Program-made: the position numbers and the translations under genes
The notes under the pieces: generated by a model
Database searches by the model: none
The model's input: only the letters and a program-made list of their open reading frames with translations
What the model was told of the DNA's origin: nothing
Shown here: positions 9,033-17,635 of the stretch, one piece after another
Layout of the letters: every line of letters begins with the position of its first letter
Position numbering within the stretch: position 1 is the first letter of the stretch
Source of the DNA: an uncultured Aquitalea sp.
GTDB lineage: Bacteria > Pseudomonadota > Gammaproteobacteria > Burkholderiales > Chromobacteriaceae
Assembly (NCBI RefSeq): GCF_945957525.1
Contig: NZ_CAMFLA010000008.1
Span: 1 to 64,000 of the forward strand
Direction: 5' to 3'
DNA length: 64,000 bases

Positions 9033-9245
9033 ATGCCGAACATTCGCGTTAAAGAAAACGAGCCGTTCGAAGTCGCCATGCGCCGCTTCAAGCGCGCTGT
9101 TGAAAAGACTGGCCTGCTGACCGAACTGCGCGCTCGCGAGTTCTACGAGAAGCCGACCACCGAACGCAAGCGCAAGCACGCTGCTGCCGTTAAGCGCCAC
9201 TACAAGCGCATCCGCAGCCAGATGCTGCCGCCGAAACTCTTCTAA
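9033..9245 (+). CDS. rpsU: 30S ribosomal protein S21
   Basis: 70 residues: [47 protein letters not shown] and a very basic C-terminus, all diagnostic of bS21. The start is the ATG at 9033, although the frame is open further upstream. It is the first gene of the classic macromolecular-synthesis operon, which ties initiation of translation, replication and transcription together. A terminator-like hairpin 25 bases after the stop probably attenuates transcription so that more rpsU than dnaG message is made, as known in E. coli. Confidence 0.97.
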   Translation: MPNIRVKENEPFEVAMRRFKRAVEKTGLLTELRAREFYEKPTTERKRKHAAAVKRHYKRIRSQMLPPKLF

Positions 9246-9268
9246 GAGTTCTCCCGGCTACAAGCAGG

Positions 9269-9293
9269 ACCGCAGGCCATGCCTGCGGTTTTG
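9269..9293 (+). terminator. Terminator/attenuator between rpsU and yqeY
   Basis: CCGCAGGC-CAT-GCCTGCGG is a perfect 8-bp stem followed by TTTTG. Its position inside the operon suggests partial termination. The E. coli operon has an internal terminator at the equivalent place after rpsU. Confidence 0.75.
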
Positions 9294-9353
9294 CCATTTG
9301 TACTCCCCGATTTTCCTCTGTCGCCATTCCGGCGGCATCCTCGTGAGCACGAC

Positions 9354-9800
9354 ATGAGCCTCAAAGCCCGCATCACCGAAGACATGAAGTCCGCCATGAA
9401 GGCGAAGGAAACCGAGCGTCTGGCCGCCATTCGTCTGTTGCTGGCCGCGCTGAAGCAAAAAGAAGTGGATGAGCGCATCGAGCTGGATGACGCCGGCGTG
9501 GTGTCCGTGATCGACAAGATGTTGAAGCAACGACGCGACTCGATTACCCAGTATGAAGCCGCTCAGCGCCAGGATCTGGCCGACAAAGAGAAGGCCGAAA
9601 TGGTTGTGCTGATGGCTTATATGCCGCAGCAATTGTCCGAAGCCGAAATCGACGAGCTGGTAGCCAAGGCTGTGACCGATTCCGGCGCCGCGTCGATGCA
9701 GGATATGGGCAAGGTCATGGGTCTGCTGCGTCCGCAGCTGGCTGGGCGCGCCGATATGGGCGTGGTGTCCGCCCGCATCAAGGCCAAACTGTCGGCCTGA
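9354..9800 (+). CDS. GatB/YqeY domain-containing protein
   Basis: 148 residues starting MSLKARITEDMKSAMKAKETERLAAIRLLLAALKQKEVDER at the ATG at 9354. The C-terminal KVMGLLRPQLAGRADMGVVSARIKAKL is the conserved YqeY tail. The fold is a helical domain shared with the tail of the GatB tRNA-amidotransferase subunit; its cellular job is not settled. Insertion of yqeY between rpsU and dnaG is common in beta- and gammaproteobacteria, which supports the call. Confidence 0.92.
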   Translation: MSLKARITEDMKSAMKAKETERLAAIRLLLAALKQKEVDERIELDDAGVVSVIDKMLKQRRDSITQYEAAQRQDLADKEKAEMVVLMAYMPQQLSEAEIDELVAKAVTDSGAASMQDMGKVMGLLRPQLAGRADMGVVSARIKAKLSA

Positions 9801-9835
9801 TGACGCTGGCCGGCTTTGCCGGCAGGTAATGCGAA

Positions 9836-11617
9836 TTGATTCCGCAGGACTTTGTTGATCAGTTGTTGTCCCGCGTCGATATTGTCGACGTGGTGGATCG
9901 TTACGTCCCGCTGAAAAAGGCGGGCCAGAACTATTTGGCCTGCTGCCCGTTTCACAAAGAAAAATCCCCCTCCTTCACGGTCAGCCCGTCCAAGCAGTTC
10001 TACCACTGCTTTGGTTGTGGCGCGCACGGTTCCGCCATCGGTTTTGTGATGGAGTACCAGGGGCTGGGTTTCGTCGATGCCGTGCGCCTGTTGGCCGAAG
10101 GCATCGGCATGCAGGTGCCGCAAGAAAAGGTGGCCAATCCCGAAGCCAGCCGCAAAGCGCGAGAGCGCCAGATGTCGCTGGAAGAGGCCATGCAGTTGGC
10201 TGCCGGTTATTACAAGCAACAGCTCAAGTCCGCGCCCAACGCCATTGCTTACTTGAAAGGGCGGGGCGTAACCGGCGAGGTGGCCGCACGTTTCGGGCTG
10301 GGTTATGCCCCCGGTGACTGGCAGAACCTGCAGGCCGTGTTTCCGCAGTATCAGGACGACAAGCTGGCGGATGCCGGCTTGGTGATCGTCAACGAAGAAA
10401 AGGGCCAACGCTACGACCGCTTCCGCGATCGCGTGATGTTTCCCATCCGCAACCAGCGGGGTGCCATCATCGGCTTTGGCGGCCGGGTGATGGGCAAGGG
10501 CGAGCCCAAATACTTGAACTCGCCGGAAACGCCGCTATTTGAAAAAGGCCGCGAGCTTTACGGGCTGTATGAAGCGCGACAGAGCATACGCGAAAAAAAC
10601 CGCGTGCTGGTCGTGGAGGGCTATATGGATGTGGTGGCGCTGTCGCAATACGGCATTGCCTACGCAGTCGCCACCCTGGGCACGGCCACCACTGGCGATC
10701 ACGTGCGCAAGCTGCTGCGTCATGCCGACCAGGTGTACTACTGCTTTGACGGCGACAACGCCGGCCGCAAGGCGGCTTGGCGGGCGCTGGAAAACAGCCT
10801 GCCGCAGCTGCAGGACGGCAAGTCGCTGAACTTCCTGTTCCTGCCAAGCGAGCACGATCCGGACAGCTATGTGCGCGAATTCGGCGCGGAGGCATTTGAA
10901 AAGCTGCTCGAAGAGCAGAGCCTGCCGCTGTCCGCCTACTTTACCCGCGAGCTGACTGGCCGCGTTGACATGAATACCCCGGAAGGGCGGGCCGACCTCA
11001 TTCGTCAGGCTTCGCCGCTTCTGGCACAGATTGCCGCTCCGGCGCTGGGCTTCATCATCAGGAAACGGCTGGCCGAACTGGCCGGCATTGACGTCGACGA
11101 ATTCGACATGCTGACAACCGGAAAGCCCAGACCGGAACGCAAGGGCAAGCGTGAGTATCGCTTGCCGGAGGAGTCGCACCGCCAGATCCATACCCCCATC
11201 ATCCGCAAGCAAATCAAATGGCTGCTGATGAATCCGGCGTGGGCGGGCGATGTGCGGCTGCCGGACAGCGTGCCGCTGTCCGACGAACTGGCCTGCTTCG
11301 CCATGTTGGCCGAAAGCGTGCAAGAGCACGATCAGCCGCCGAATACCGCGCAACTGCTGGAGGGCCTTAGAGGCACCCCATACGAAGGCATGATCGACAG
11401 CATCCTGCAACAGGCGATGCAGGACCAGGACGAGTTTGCCGATCCGGGCGAAGACGATCGCACGCAATTTCAGGACGGCAATGAAAAGCTGATGAAAATG
11501 CTGCGTGAAGCCCAACTGGAGAGGCTAAAACTGAAAGACCGGCAGGAAGGACTCACGCCGGAGGAAAAGGCACTTTTCAGGGAACTGCTGAAGGAACTGC
11601 TGGGCGCCTCGAACTGA
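9836..11617 (+). CDS. dnaG: DNA primase
   Basis: 593 residues. It begins with TTG at 9836; an in-frame TAA two codons before that start excludes anything further upstream. The N-terminal CHC2 zinc domain has C37-P-F-H40 and C58-x-x-C61. The RNA polymerase core carries the TOPRIM segment VLVVEGYMDVVAL (about residues 255-267) and YYCFDGDNAGRKAA. The C-terminal part (about 440 onward) should bind the DnaB helicase. DnaG makes RNA primers for replication. A rare TTG start in an essential gene may help keep primase levels low relative to its operon neighbours rpsU and rpoD. Copies of the recurrent 10-mer GTTGGCCGAA lie at 10090 and 11305. Confidence 0.95.
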   Translation: MIPQDFVDQLLSRVDIVDVVDRYVPLKKAGQNYLACCPFHKEKSPSFTVSPSKQFYHCFGCGAHGSAIGFVMEYQGLGFVDAVRLLAEGIGMQVPQEKVANPEASRKARERQMSLEEAMQLAAGYYKQQLKSAPNAIAYLKGRGVTGEVAARFGLGYAPGDWQNLQAVFPQYQDDKLADAGLVIVNEEKGQRYDRFRDRVMFPIRNQRGAIIGFGGRVMGKGEPKYLNSPETPLFEKGRELYGLYEARQSIREKNRVLVVEGYMDVVALSQYGIAYAVATLGTATTGDHVRKLLRHADQVYYCFDGDNAGRKAAWRALENSLPQLQDGKSLNFLFLPSEHDPDSYVREFGAEAFEKLLEEQSLPLSAYFTRELTGRVDMNTPEGRADLIRQASPLLAQIAAPALGFIIRKRLAELAGIDVDEFDMLTTGKPRPERKGKREYRLPEESHRQIHTPIIRKQIKWLLMNPAWAGDVRLPDSVPLSDELACFAMLAESVQEHDQPPNTAQLLEGLRGTPYEGMIDSILQQAMQDQDEFADPGEDDRTQFQDGNEKLMKMLREAQLERLKLKDRQEGLTPEEKALFRELLKELLGASN

Positions 11618-11642
11618 GGCCAGGGCAGGACTGGTGCGGTTG

Positions 11643-11651
11643 TGTTATAAT
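11643..11651 (+). promoter_or_regulatory. Extended -10 promoter before rpoD
   Basis: TGTTATAAT is a perfect extended -10 element (TGnTATAAT) 38 bases before the rpoD ATG, in the short gap after dnaG. No good -35 is visible, which is acceptable for an extended -10 promoter. It would let rpoD be transcribed independently of the long operon. Confidence 0.6.
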
Positions 11652-11688
11652 CAACTGTTTTTTTCGGCTTTTTTAAGCAGGAAGCGAA

Positions 11689-13620
11689 ATGGCGGCCTCT
11701 CCCGAAAATCAGAAAGACGTACAAGACTCCCAACAGGGCGTCATGAGCCTGGAAGAACAGCGCAAGCGCCTGCGCCAGCTCATCGCCCTTGGCAAAGAAC
11801 GTGGTTATCTCACCTATGCGGAGATCAACGACCACCTTCCGGAAGACGTATCCGATGCTGAACAGATCGAAAACATCATCACGATGATTTCCGGTCTGGG
11901 CATTCAGGTGTATGACGAAGCACCTGATGCCGAAACCCTGCTGATGTCCGACGCCACCCCGGCGGTTGCGGACGAAGACGCCGTGGAAGAAGCCGAAGCG
12001 GCACTCTCCTCGGTGGATTCCGAATTCGGCCGCACAACCGACCCGGTGCGCATGTACATGCGCGAAATGGGCTCGGTTGAACTGCTGACACGCGAAGGCG
12101 AAATCGAAATCGCCAAGCGCATCGAAGACGGCCTCAAGCACATGATCCTCGCCATCTCCGCCTGCCCGGGCACGGTGGCGGAAGTGCTGGAGCTGATCGA
12201 GCGCATCGGCAAGGAAGAAATCCGCGTTGATGAAGTGGTGGATGGTTTCATCGACCCCAACGCCGATGCGGAAGAAGCGGCGTTGCCCTTCGCCGAACCT
12301 GCCGTTGACGAGGATGAGCTGCTCGACGAGGAAGAAGAGGAAGAAGAGGACGACGACGGCAGCAGTGCCGAGGCGGCCAACAACGCCAATCTGGAAGAGC
12401 TCAAGCAGCAAGCGCTGGAGCACTTCGCCGGCGTTCGCATGATGTTCGACAAGATGGTCAAGGTGCTGGACAAGCACGGTTCCAAGTCCAAGGAATACCT
12501 TGAACTGCAGGACGCCATCACCACCGAATTCATGATGGTGCGCTTTGCCACTCGCCAGATCGAAGCCTTGTGCGAATCGCTGCGCCGCCGCGTCAACGAA
12601 ATCCGCACCTTCGAGCGCGATATTCAGGACATCTGTGTCAGCCGCGTCCGCATGGACCGCGCTCACTTCATCAAGGTGTTCCCGGGCAATGAAATCAACA
12701 CCGCCTGGGTGGAAGACGAAATCGCTTCAGGCAAGGCCTGGAGCGAAGCGCTGACCCGCTTCAAGTACGCGATCATTGAGAAGCAGACCAAGCTGTCCGA
12801 GTTGCAGGACCGCGCCATGCTGCCGATCAAGGAGCTGAAGGAGATCAACCGCCAGATGTCGGCGGGCGAATCCAAGGCCCGTCGCGCCAAGAAGGAAATG
12901 ATCGAGGCCAACTTGCGCCTGGTGATTTCCATCGCCAAGAAGTACACCAACCGTGGTCTGCAGTTCCTCGATCTGATCCAGGAAGGCAACATCGGCCTCA
13001 TGAAGGCGGTGGACAAGTTCGAATACCGTCGCGGTTACAAGTTTTCGACCTACGCCACCTGGTGGATTCGTCAGGCCATAACCCGCTCCATCGCGGACCA
13101 GGCCCGCACCATCCGTATCCCGGTGCACATGATCGAAACCATCAACAAGATGAACCGCATTTCGCGTCAGATCCTGCAGGAAACCGGTCGCGAGCCGGAT
13201 CCGGCGGAGTTGGCCGAAAAGATGGAAATGCCGGAAGAGAAGATTCGCAAGATCATGAAGATTTCCAAGGAGCCTATCTCCATGGAAACCCCGATCGGCG
13301 ACGACGACGATTCCCATCTTGGCGACTTCATCGAGGACCAGAACAACCTGGCGCCGTCCGATGCCGCGATGTACTCCAGCCTCAAGGATGCTACCAAGGA
13401 AGTGCTGGACACCCTCACGCCGCGCGAGGCCAAGGTGTTGCGCATGCGCTTCGGCATCGACATGAACACCGACCACACGCTGGAAGAGGTGGGCAAACAG
13501 TTTGACGTAACGCGAGAGCGTATTCGTCAGATTGAAGCCAAGGCGCTGCGCAAACTGCGTCATCCGACCCGTTCGGAGCGTCTGCGCAGCTTCCTCGACA
13601 ACGAGCCGGGCGGCCAGTAA
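11689..13620 (+). CDS. rpoD: RNA polymerase primary sigma factor (sigma-70)
   Basis: 643 residues. Region 1.1 (about residues 20-80, [27 protein letters not shown]) is followed by region 1.2 with [29 protein letters not shown], and then a long acidic non-conserved insert with an [10 protein letters not shown] run near residues 215-225. Regions 2.1-2.4 contain [39 protein letters not shown] and the -10 recognition helix [15 protein letters not shown]. Regions 3-4 end in the -35 recognition [20 protein letters not shown]. It is preceded by AGGAAG. It has its own extended -10 promoter and ends in a terminator. Confidence 0.97.
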   Translation: MAASPENQKDVQDSQQGVMSLEEQRKRLRQLIALGKERGYLTYAEINDHLPEDVSDAEQIENIITMISGLGIQVYDEAPDAETLLMSDATPAVADEDAVEEAEAALSSVDSEFGRTTDPVRMYMREMGSVELLTREGEIEIAKRIEDGLKHMILAISACPGTVAEVLELIERIGKEEIRVDEVVDGFIDPNADAEEAALPFAEPAVDEDELLDEEEEEEEDDDGSSAEAANNANLEELKQQALEHFAGVRMMFDKMVKVLDKHGSKSKEYLELQDAITTEFMMVRFATRQIEALCESLRRRVNEIRTFERDIQDICVSRVRMDRAHFIKVFPGNEINTAWVEDEIASGKAWSEALTRFKYAIIEKQTKLSELQDRAMLPIKELKEINRQMSAGESKARRAKKEMIEANLRLVISIAKKYTNRGLQFLDLIQEGNIGLMKAVDKFEYRRGYKFSTYATWWIRQAITRSIADQARTIRIPVHMIETINKMNRISRQILQETGREPDPAELAEKMEMPEEKIRKIMKISKEPISMETPIGDDDDSHLGDFIEDQNNLAPSDAAMYSSLKDATKEVLDTLTPREAKVLRMRFGIDMNTDHTLEEVGKQFDVTRERIRQIEAKALRKLRHPTRSERLRSFLDNEPGGQ

Positions 13621-13642
13621 TTCTTGCCTGAGGTATTCGATA

Positions 13643-13677
13643 AAATCCCCATGCCCTGCGGTGTGGGGATTTTTCTT
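13643..13677 (+). terminator. Rho-independent terminator of the rpsU-yqeY-dnaG-rpoD operon
   Basis: AAATCCCCA and TGGGGATTT pair over 9 bp around a 12-base loop, followed by TTCTTTTA. It lies about 20 bases after the rpoD stop. Confidence 0.85.
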
Positions 13678-13683
13678 TTACTC

Positions 13684-13692
13684 TGATATAAT
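13684..13692 (+). promoter_or_regulatory. Extended -10 promoter of the tRNA gene
   Basis: TGATATAAT (TGnTATAAT) lies 10 bases before the first base of the tRNA. The GC-rich GCGCCGC stretch that follows resembles the discriminators seen at stringently controlled stable-RNA promoters. Confidence 0.55.
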
Positions 13693-13702
13693 GCGCCGCT
13701 TC

Positions 13703-13779
13703 GGGCCTTTAGCTCAGTCGGTTAGAGCAGAGGACTCATAATCCTTTGGTCGTGGGTTCAAGTCCCACAGGGCCCACCA
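13703..13779 (+). tRNA. tRNA with CAT anticodon (tRNA-Ile2 or elongator tRNA-Met), integration site
   Basis: 77 bases including an encoded CCA. The acceptor stem GGGCCTT pairs with AGGGCCC (one G.T). The D arm is AGCTCAGTCGGTTAGAGCA. The anticodon stem GAGGA/TCCTT closes the loop CTCATAA, giving anticodon CAT at 13736-13738. The T arm is GTGGG-TTCAAGT-CCCAC. C-G pairs at acceptor positions 4 and 5 are features used by TilS on tRNA-Ile2, so the isoleucine (lysidine-modified) type is favoured, but Met cannot be excluded by eye. The gene is a hybrid. From the anticodon arm onward it is supplied by the integrated element, and the displaced original 3' half, with a different T stem, lies at 20824-20870. 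Confidence 0.93.
13733..13751 (+). repeat. attL-type core repeat inside the tRNA gene
   Basis: GACTCATAATCCTTTGGTC covers the anticodon arm and variable region. It is identical to 20824-20842. To its right the T-stem sequences of the two copies differ, which places the crossover within these 19 bases. Confidence 0.88.
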
Positions 13780-13788
13780 AACAAATCA

Positions 13789-13829
13789 ACGGCTTACGGC
13801 ACTTTTGCTGTGGGCCGTTTTCCTTTTCC
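13789..13829 (+). terminator. Possible terminator after the tRNA
   Basis: ACGGC and GCCGT can pair across a loop in a stretch ending GCCGTTTTCCTTTTCC. It lies inside the element and would end tRNA transcription, taking over from the host terminator displaced to 20879. Confidence 0.4.
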
Positions 13830-13836
13830 AATGTCT

Positions 13837-13856
13837 GTGTACTCGCTGTGTACTTG
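13837..13856 (+). repeat. Left pair of integrase arm-type repeats
   Basis: GTGTACTCG (13837-13845) and GTGTACTTG (13848-13856) are direct repeats spaced 11 bases apart. The same pair at the same spacing and orientation occurs at 20675-20694, near the other end of the element. Paired direct repeats inside both att ends are the layout expected for the N-terminal arm-binding domain of a tyrosine integrase. Confidence 0.55.
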
Positions 13857-13937
13857 TTGGCTGGGAAAGCTCGGCTGGTGACTGGGCGAATTTGACTACT
13901 TTTCGCTATGCGCTCCTCACCAGAGTATGGGTAGTTC

Positions 13938-14345
13938 CTACGTGTGCACCGTGCTTTGGTGCCAGTTGGTGGATGCTTCTGTCGCCAATAGCGTATCCGC
14001 CTTGATGAGTTCCGCTTGTTCTTGGTTGTAGCTTGGCTTGCGTCCCAGCTTTTTTCCTTCCTCCGTCATGCGGACTAGCCGGGATTGGGTGTGCTCAAAC
14101 GGCTGCGAACACTCAAACTCTGTGACAGCAGTAAGCAACTGCATCCGCAGCGTACCAGTTTCCGAAGTCAGATCAGTATCGCCAACTGAATGCGCGCTAC
14201 CTTTATGCTTGCATAGGTCAGGGTTTCGGCAGTAGTAACCACGTTTGTGACGCTGCGGCTTAGGCGATCGAGTTCGTCACTACGAGGTTGTCGTCCTGTT
14301 CCATCTTGGCGGCCATCATGCAGAACTCAGGGCAGTAGAAAGCTC
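13938..14345 (-). pseudogene. Decayed serine recombinase (resolvase/invertase) fragment
   Basis: On the minus strand three frame-shifted pieces join into a recognisable Hin/Tn3-type resolvase. The first is MMAAKMEQDDNLVVT (about 14310-14265). The next frame reads LDRLSRSVTNVVTTAETLTY (about 14265-14195). The third reads TGTLRMQLLTAVTEFE followed by EEGKKLGRKPSYNQEQ (about 14170-13990). These match the usual DTLVVTKLDRLSRS and GxLMxxLLxAxAEFER...GRKP landmarks. The N-terminal catalytic serine region is missing and there are at least two frameshifts. It cannot be active and shows that this end of the element has a history of other mobile DNA. Confidence 0.75.
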
Positions 14346-14650
14346 TAAGCTGCAACCTTGCTGGATACCTGCTTTAAAAAGACCGGGTGTGCTTCGATGG
14401 TAAGGCTCACTGACTCATATTCGAAGGCCAGATCATGAATAGTTGGGTCGCAAAGACTAACGAGAGCGTGCCAACGTGTGCGGCTTATGGTGTGCATGCT
14501 CCGCATGTGTTCAAGTGTTGAAAAGGTATATTAGTCGACGAGGACTGAGCGGTTTGCGTAATTGCACGCACTATGCCTCACACTAAATTCGGCCATATAG
14601 TTCTGTATTGATCGCCCCGGAGGGGAAATCAGACACGAGAGGGGAATCTA
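14346..14650. other. Non-coding gap upstream of the large element gene
   Basis: No convincing ORF is seen on either strand. TTGAAA (14519-14524) followed shortly by TATATT gives only a weak promoter candidate. The sequence just before 14651 contains GAGAGGGGAAT, a plausible ribosome binding site for the gene that follows. Confidence 0.5.
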
Positions 14651-16366
14651 ATGGGGGGGCAGCAGTGCATTTGGGACGTTTGCTTCGTCGCACTGGATGG
14701 CAACGGACAGAAATTTTTTGGCTTCGCAGAATTTCTCGCGGGCCTCGCACTCATGGTGTTAGCTTGGACAATCGCCGACGTCCGCTACCGGTTCCGGGTC
14801 CAGACTGCCCCCATTCCACTGCAAGGTATCACGTTTGCGGTCGTCGCCACCATCGGTGTGCTCACGTTACTGACAGACCTTTGGCGCGCAGAGCAGTGGT
14901 TAGTTCCAAAGGGCAACCTTCTGTCCCCTGCGTCGTGGCAAGCGATCCTGGGTGGGCTGTTCTTGCTGACGTTCCTAACCTGGACGTGGTTCGCGTTTAT
15001 CCGGCCGCCAACCTACGGTAGGTACAATGCCGAGCGTTTCGTACAGACGCTGTATCGATTCATCCTCAAGGGCTCTCCTGTGGAGCTTTCTGTCATCGCA
15101 GATGAGCTCGCCCACTCGGCCCGAGCGGTTGTTCAATACGCCACGGATAGAGGTGGGTTTGGGAGCTATCGGCTTGAGCGTGACGATGAGAAGGAGAAGG
15201 ATCCGCCGAAGGTGGAAGGATACGCTAACTCCCTGCTTCTGCTCATCGCCGACAAGAGGTTGTGCCGTTCAATTGTCGAGTCGTCACCGGGCACTGCGCT
15301 GGTCGTGTTTCAGGCAATGGCTGACATGAAGAAATACGGCATCCAGGTGGAGACCTTCTCCAGGAATATTGTCAACGAGGCGCTGGCAAACAAAGACTCA
15401 TTCCTCTATCACGAGGCCAAAGGCTACGAATCAGGCCTCATCGGCTACCATAAGCCCCTTTGCCAGGCAATATTCTCTAACTATGAGATGGTCGAGACGA
15501 TTGGAACTCTTCTTGACCCCGACGTATATGGCAAGTTGGAGTGGGATGCCACGCAGTGGGAGGGCTACTGCAGGGTAGTGTTGATGACCTTCAACAGTTA
15601 CGTGAAAGGAGGGTATGAGAGCCATTCGTTTGTGCTGTATCGCGCGAAGGGCTACATCGAAAAAGCGGCTTCAGACCTCTACAAATTGAACGAACTCCCA
15701 AGCGCTTTGGACGCCGACTCGTTCCGACGTCTATGCGTTGTCATTGAGTTCGTCAAAGGCGCAGTCAAGATTCTCGACGAAAAGGGGATTCCCGATCATG
15801 TACGCATTCGTGTGCGGGAGAATCACGGCCATCCACACGAGACTTTCTACGATCACATAGCAAGCATGATCTTCGAGGTGATCTTTCACGCTTCAGCGGT
15901 CAGATCGCCGCAGTGGGGATGCTGGACGATTCAGCACAACTCGGTATGGGGCGAACTGTTCAACTTTAATGACCTCGACGGCCCCGCCGGCAAGGTGGTG
16001 AAGTTCAAGGTGCGACGGCTCCTGTACGATGAGATTGCTGACATGAAGCGCTTTCCGAATTTCAAGGGCGCGAGGATTCTCGGCTTCTGCCTAAACGTGA
16101 TGGGGCTAATTGTCAGGCAGGGCGACCGCGATAAGGACAGCCGGGCGCTTCAAAGAGCCGTACTGGCTTGGACGAGGAGAAACTTTCTATGGCTGCACGG
16201 GTACAACCCGCGCGTTGCCGAGGCGTGCTTGGTGGACGGTATGACCTTCGACGAGGAGCACCGACGATTGGTGCGCACGTATCCAGCTGATGGGCTCAGA
16301 CGCGAACCAAGGTACATCTACTTCGATCTTGATCCGGTGCCGCAAGACGTTGAAGGTGAAGCGTAA
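14651..16366 (+). CDS. Unknown membrane protein with three N-terminal helices and a large cytoplasmic region (element cargo)
   Basis: 571 residues that I do not assign to any family. Three hydrophobic helices are visible at about residues 25-43, 57-75 and 97-117. They are followed by about 450 polar, mostly helical-looking residues with no P-loop, nuclease, TIR or protease motif that I can see. Notable segments are PVELSVIADELAHSARAV (about 142-160), SFLYHEAKGYESGLIGYHKPLCQAIF and WTRRNFLWLHGYNPRVAEACL near the C-terminus. The start ATG follows GAGAGGGGAATCTA. A run of seven G directly after the ATG (14653-14659) makes the start of the gene prone to slippage. It is the only large non-mobility gene in the element, in the position where such elements often carry anti-phage cargo. 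Base composition is lower in GC than the flanking chromosome. Confidence 0.7.
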   Translation: MGGQQCIWDVCFVALDGNGQKFFGFAEFLAGLALMVLAWTIADVRYRFRVQTAPIPLQGITFAVVATIGVLTLLTDLWRAEQWLVPKGNLLSPASWQAILGGLFLLTFLTWTWFAFIRPPTYGRYNAERFVQTLYRFILKGSPVELSVIADELAHSARAVVQYATDRGGFGSYRLERDDEKEKDPPKVEGYANSLLLLIADKRLCRSIVESSPGTALVVFQAMADMKKYGIQVETFSRNIVNEALANKDSFLYHEAKGYESGLIGYHKPLCQAIFSNYEMVETIGTLLDPDVYGKLEWDATQWEGYCRVVLMTFNSYVKGGYESHSFVLYRAKGYIEKAASDLYKLNELPSALDADSFRRLCVVIEFVKGAVKILDEKGIPDHVRIRVRENHGHPHETFYDHIASMIFEVIFHASAVRSPQWGCWTIQHNSVWGELFNFNDLDGPAGKVVKFKVRRLLYDEIADMKRFPNFKGARILGFCLNVMGLIVRQGDRDKDSRALQRAVLAWTRRNFLWLHGYNPRVAEACLVDGMTFDEEHRRLVRTYPADGLRREPRYIYFDLDPVPQDVEGEA

Positions 16367-16770
16367 GTTTCGTAAGTGGAAGCCAAAAGATGCGGTGTCA
16401 ATTTCTTTCTTGATTGCCGCCATGACTAATTGAACGACAGGTTAATCGGTTCTTAAAGCTTTGCCCAAGTTGCTAAACGAATGACGATAATGACCGACCA
16501 ACTGTTGGTGCCCCGCTTCGTCTACCTGGCATGGTGGTAAAAGCGGGAGACAACCATTATGCCGAATCCTTTCAATGCTCCAGATGCAAGCTGTCGTGCC
16601 TGCTCAGAGCGCTGCCCAGCAACAAGCAGACATGCATAGGCGAGAAGTGGGCTCAGCCATCGGCCCGAAACGGTCGGTGGCAACTATATGATCATGTGCC
16701 ATGCAACGTGGTGATCCTGAGGCGATAATTTTCGTTGCAGCGTTCGAAAATCGGCGGATTGTTGAATACA
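16367..16770. other. Gap between the cargo gene and the replication gene
   Basis: Mostly without a supported gene. One 26-codon frame at 16559-16639 (MPNPFNAPDASCRACSERC...) has GGGAGA at good spacing and three or four cysteines, but is too short and too poorly supported to call. No terminator was recognised between the two convergent genes. Confidence 0.4.
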
Positions 16771-17466
16771 TCACCATGCCAGACTTCCTGCCGGCACCGG
16801 TACGTTATCCAGGGTTCCGCCAGGTAAGAGCTGCTTGAACCATTCGGGCAGCCGGGTCACTTGGGAACCATTGCTATTCCTGCGGCCCTCGGTTTTGACC
16901 TTGGTGCGTTCCTTTGCCAGATACTCCGCGTGTCCCAGATACTCGGCCCACCCTTTATCAGAGCGAAGGTCATGAAGCTGTACGAGTGCTTTGTCGTCAC
17001 GACTGCCATTCACGCGGGAAAGCCAGTACTTGTGGAAATATCCCTCGTGCTTCATGTCATTGACGATCTTGATAAGGTATTTCATTGATACCTTGCTGAA
17101 ATCCATTACCACCATTGCATGATAGTGCCAGCCACCAGGAATACCGGGCAGACCATGCATACTGGGAGTCGGTTCGCGCTTCTCTCGTACCCATTGAATG
17201 GTGATCTTGTGTTGGGAGTTCTTGCATGGATGCTTAAGGAATTTACTCTCAAGTTCGCGGAATATCTTGGATGGAGCCTCACCCGAATGTGCATCACCGG
17301 GCCAGAAGGTGAGCATTACTGCTGTGGGCTTACCCATTGTTGAAATGGCTTCGAGTCCGATTTCGGCGCAACGCTGGTGGTACGTTGCGTTAGATTTCCA
17401 GCTACGCTGGTTAACGTAATTCTTGACGAACTGGACAGCTCGCTTGAGAGCGAATTTGTTCCGCAT
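16771..17466 (-). CDS. Inovirus Gp2 / YagK-YfjJ-family replication protein
   Basis: 231 residues. Recognisable features are an aromatic beta-strand PTAVMLTFWPGDAH (residues 47-60), EKREPTPSMHGLPGIPGGWHYHAMVVM with the HYH at 114-116, and HAEYLAKERTKVKTEGRRNSNGSQVTRLP near the C-terminus, which matches the YLAKxxTK...R..G.S pattern of Gp2-type proteins. This family occurs in filamentous phages and in P4-like or prophage islands. It is thought to act in replication of the element, possibly as an HUH-like initiator. No filamentous-phage structural genes are nearby, so here it probably serves autonomous replication of the excised element. The start is the ATG at 17466; the ribosome binding site is weak. 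Confidence 0.65.
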   Translation of the reverse strand: MRNKFALKRAVQFVKNYVNQRSWKSNATYHQRCAEIGLEAISTMGKPTAVMLTFWPGDAHSGEAPSKIFRELESKFLKHPCKNSQHKITIQWVREKREPTPSMHGLPGIPGGWHYHAMVVMDFSKVSMKYLIKIVNDMKHEGYFHKYWLSRVNGSRDDKALVQLHDLRSDKGWAEYLGHAEYLAKERTKVKTEGRRNSNGSQVTRLPEWFKQLLPGGTLDNVPVPAGSLAW

Positions 17467-17521
17467 TGGGGTTAAATCTTATAAAGCGCAACACACCTTC
17501 CTTCCTGTCATCGAGGGATAG

Positions 17522-17564
17522 ATACCACTGGTATTACATACTATTCGTATCCTGAGGAGGATAC
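17522..17564. promoter_or_regulatory. Two operator-like palindromes upstream of the replication gene
   Basis: ATACCA-C-TGGTAT (17522-17534) and GTATCCT-GAGG-AGGATAC (17547-17564) are both perfect inverted repeats, set in the divergent gap between the Gp2-type gene and a short rightward ORF. The second overlaps a strong Shine-Dalgarno (GAGGAGG), so it could also be an RNA hairpin that hides the ribosome binding site. Confidence 0.45.
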
Positions 17565-17566
17565 TC

Positions 17567-17635
17567 ATGAATATATATACCATGGCCAAAAGGCGCTGTT
17601 GCTGGGTTGAATTGTGGATGTGCCATATCGGCTGA
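17567..17635 (+). CDS. Possible 22-residue small protein
   Basis: MNIYTMAKRRCCWVELWMCHIG. The GAGGAGG Shine-Dalgarno 6-7 bases before the ATG is the best in the element, and it lies inside a perfect hairpin. No family is recognised; it may instead be a leader peptide or a chance frame. Nothing else with coding character is seen on the plus strand up to 17900. Confidence 0.25.
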   Translation: MNIYTMAKRRCCWVELWMCHIG

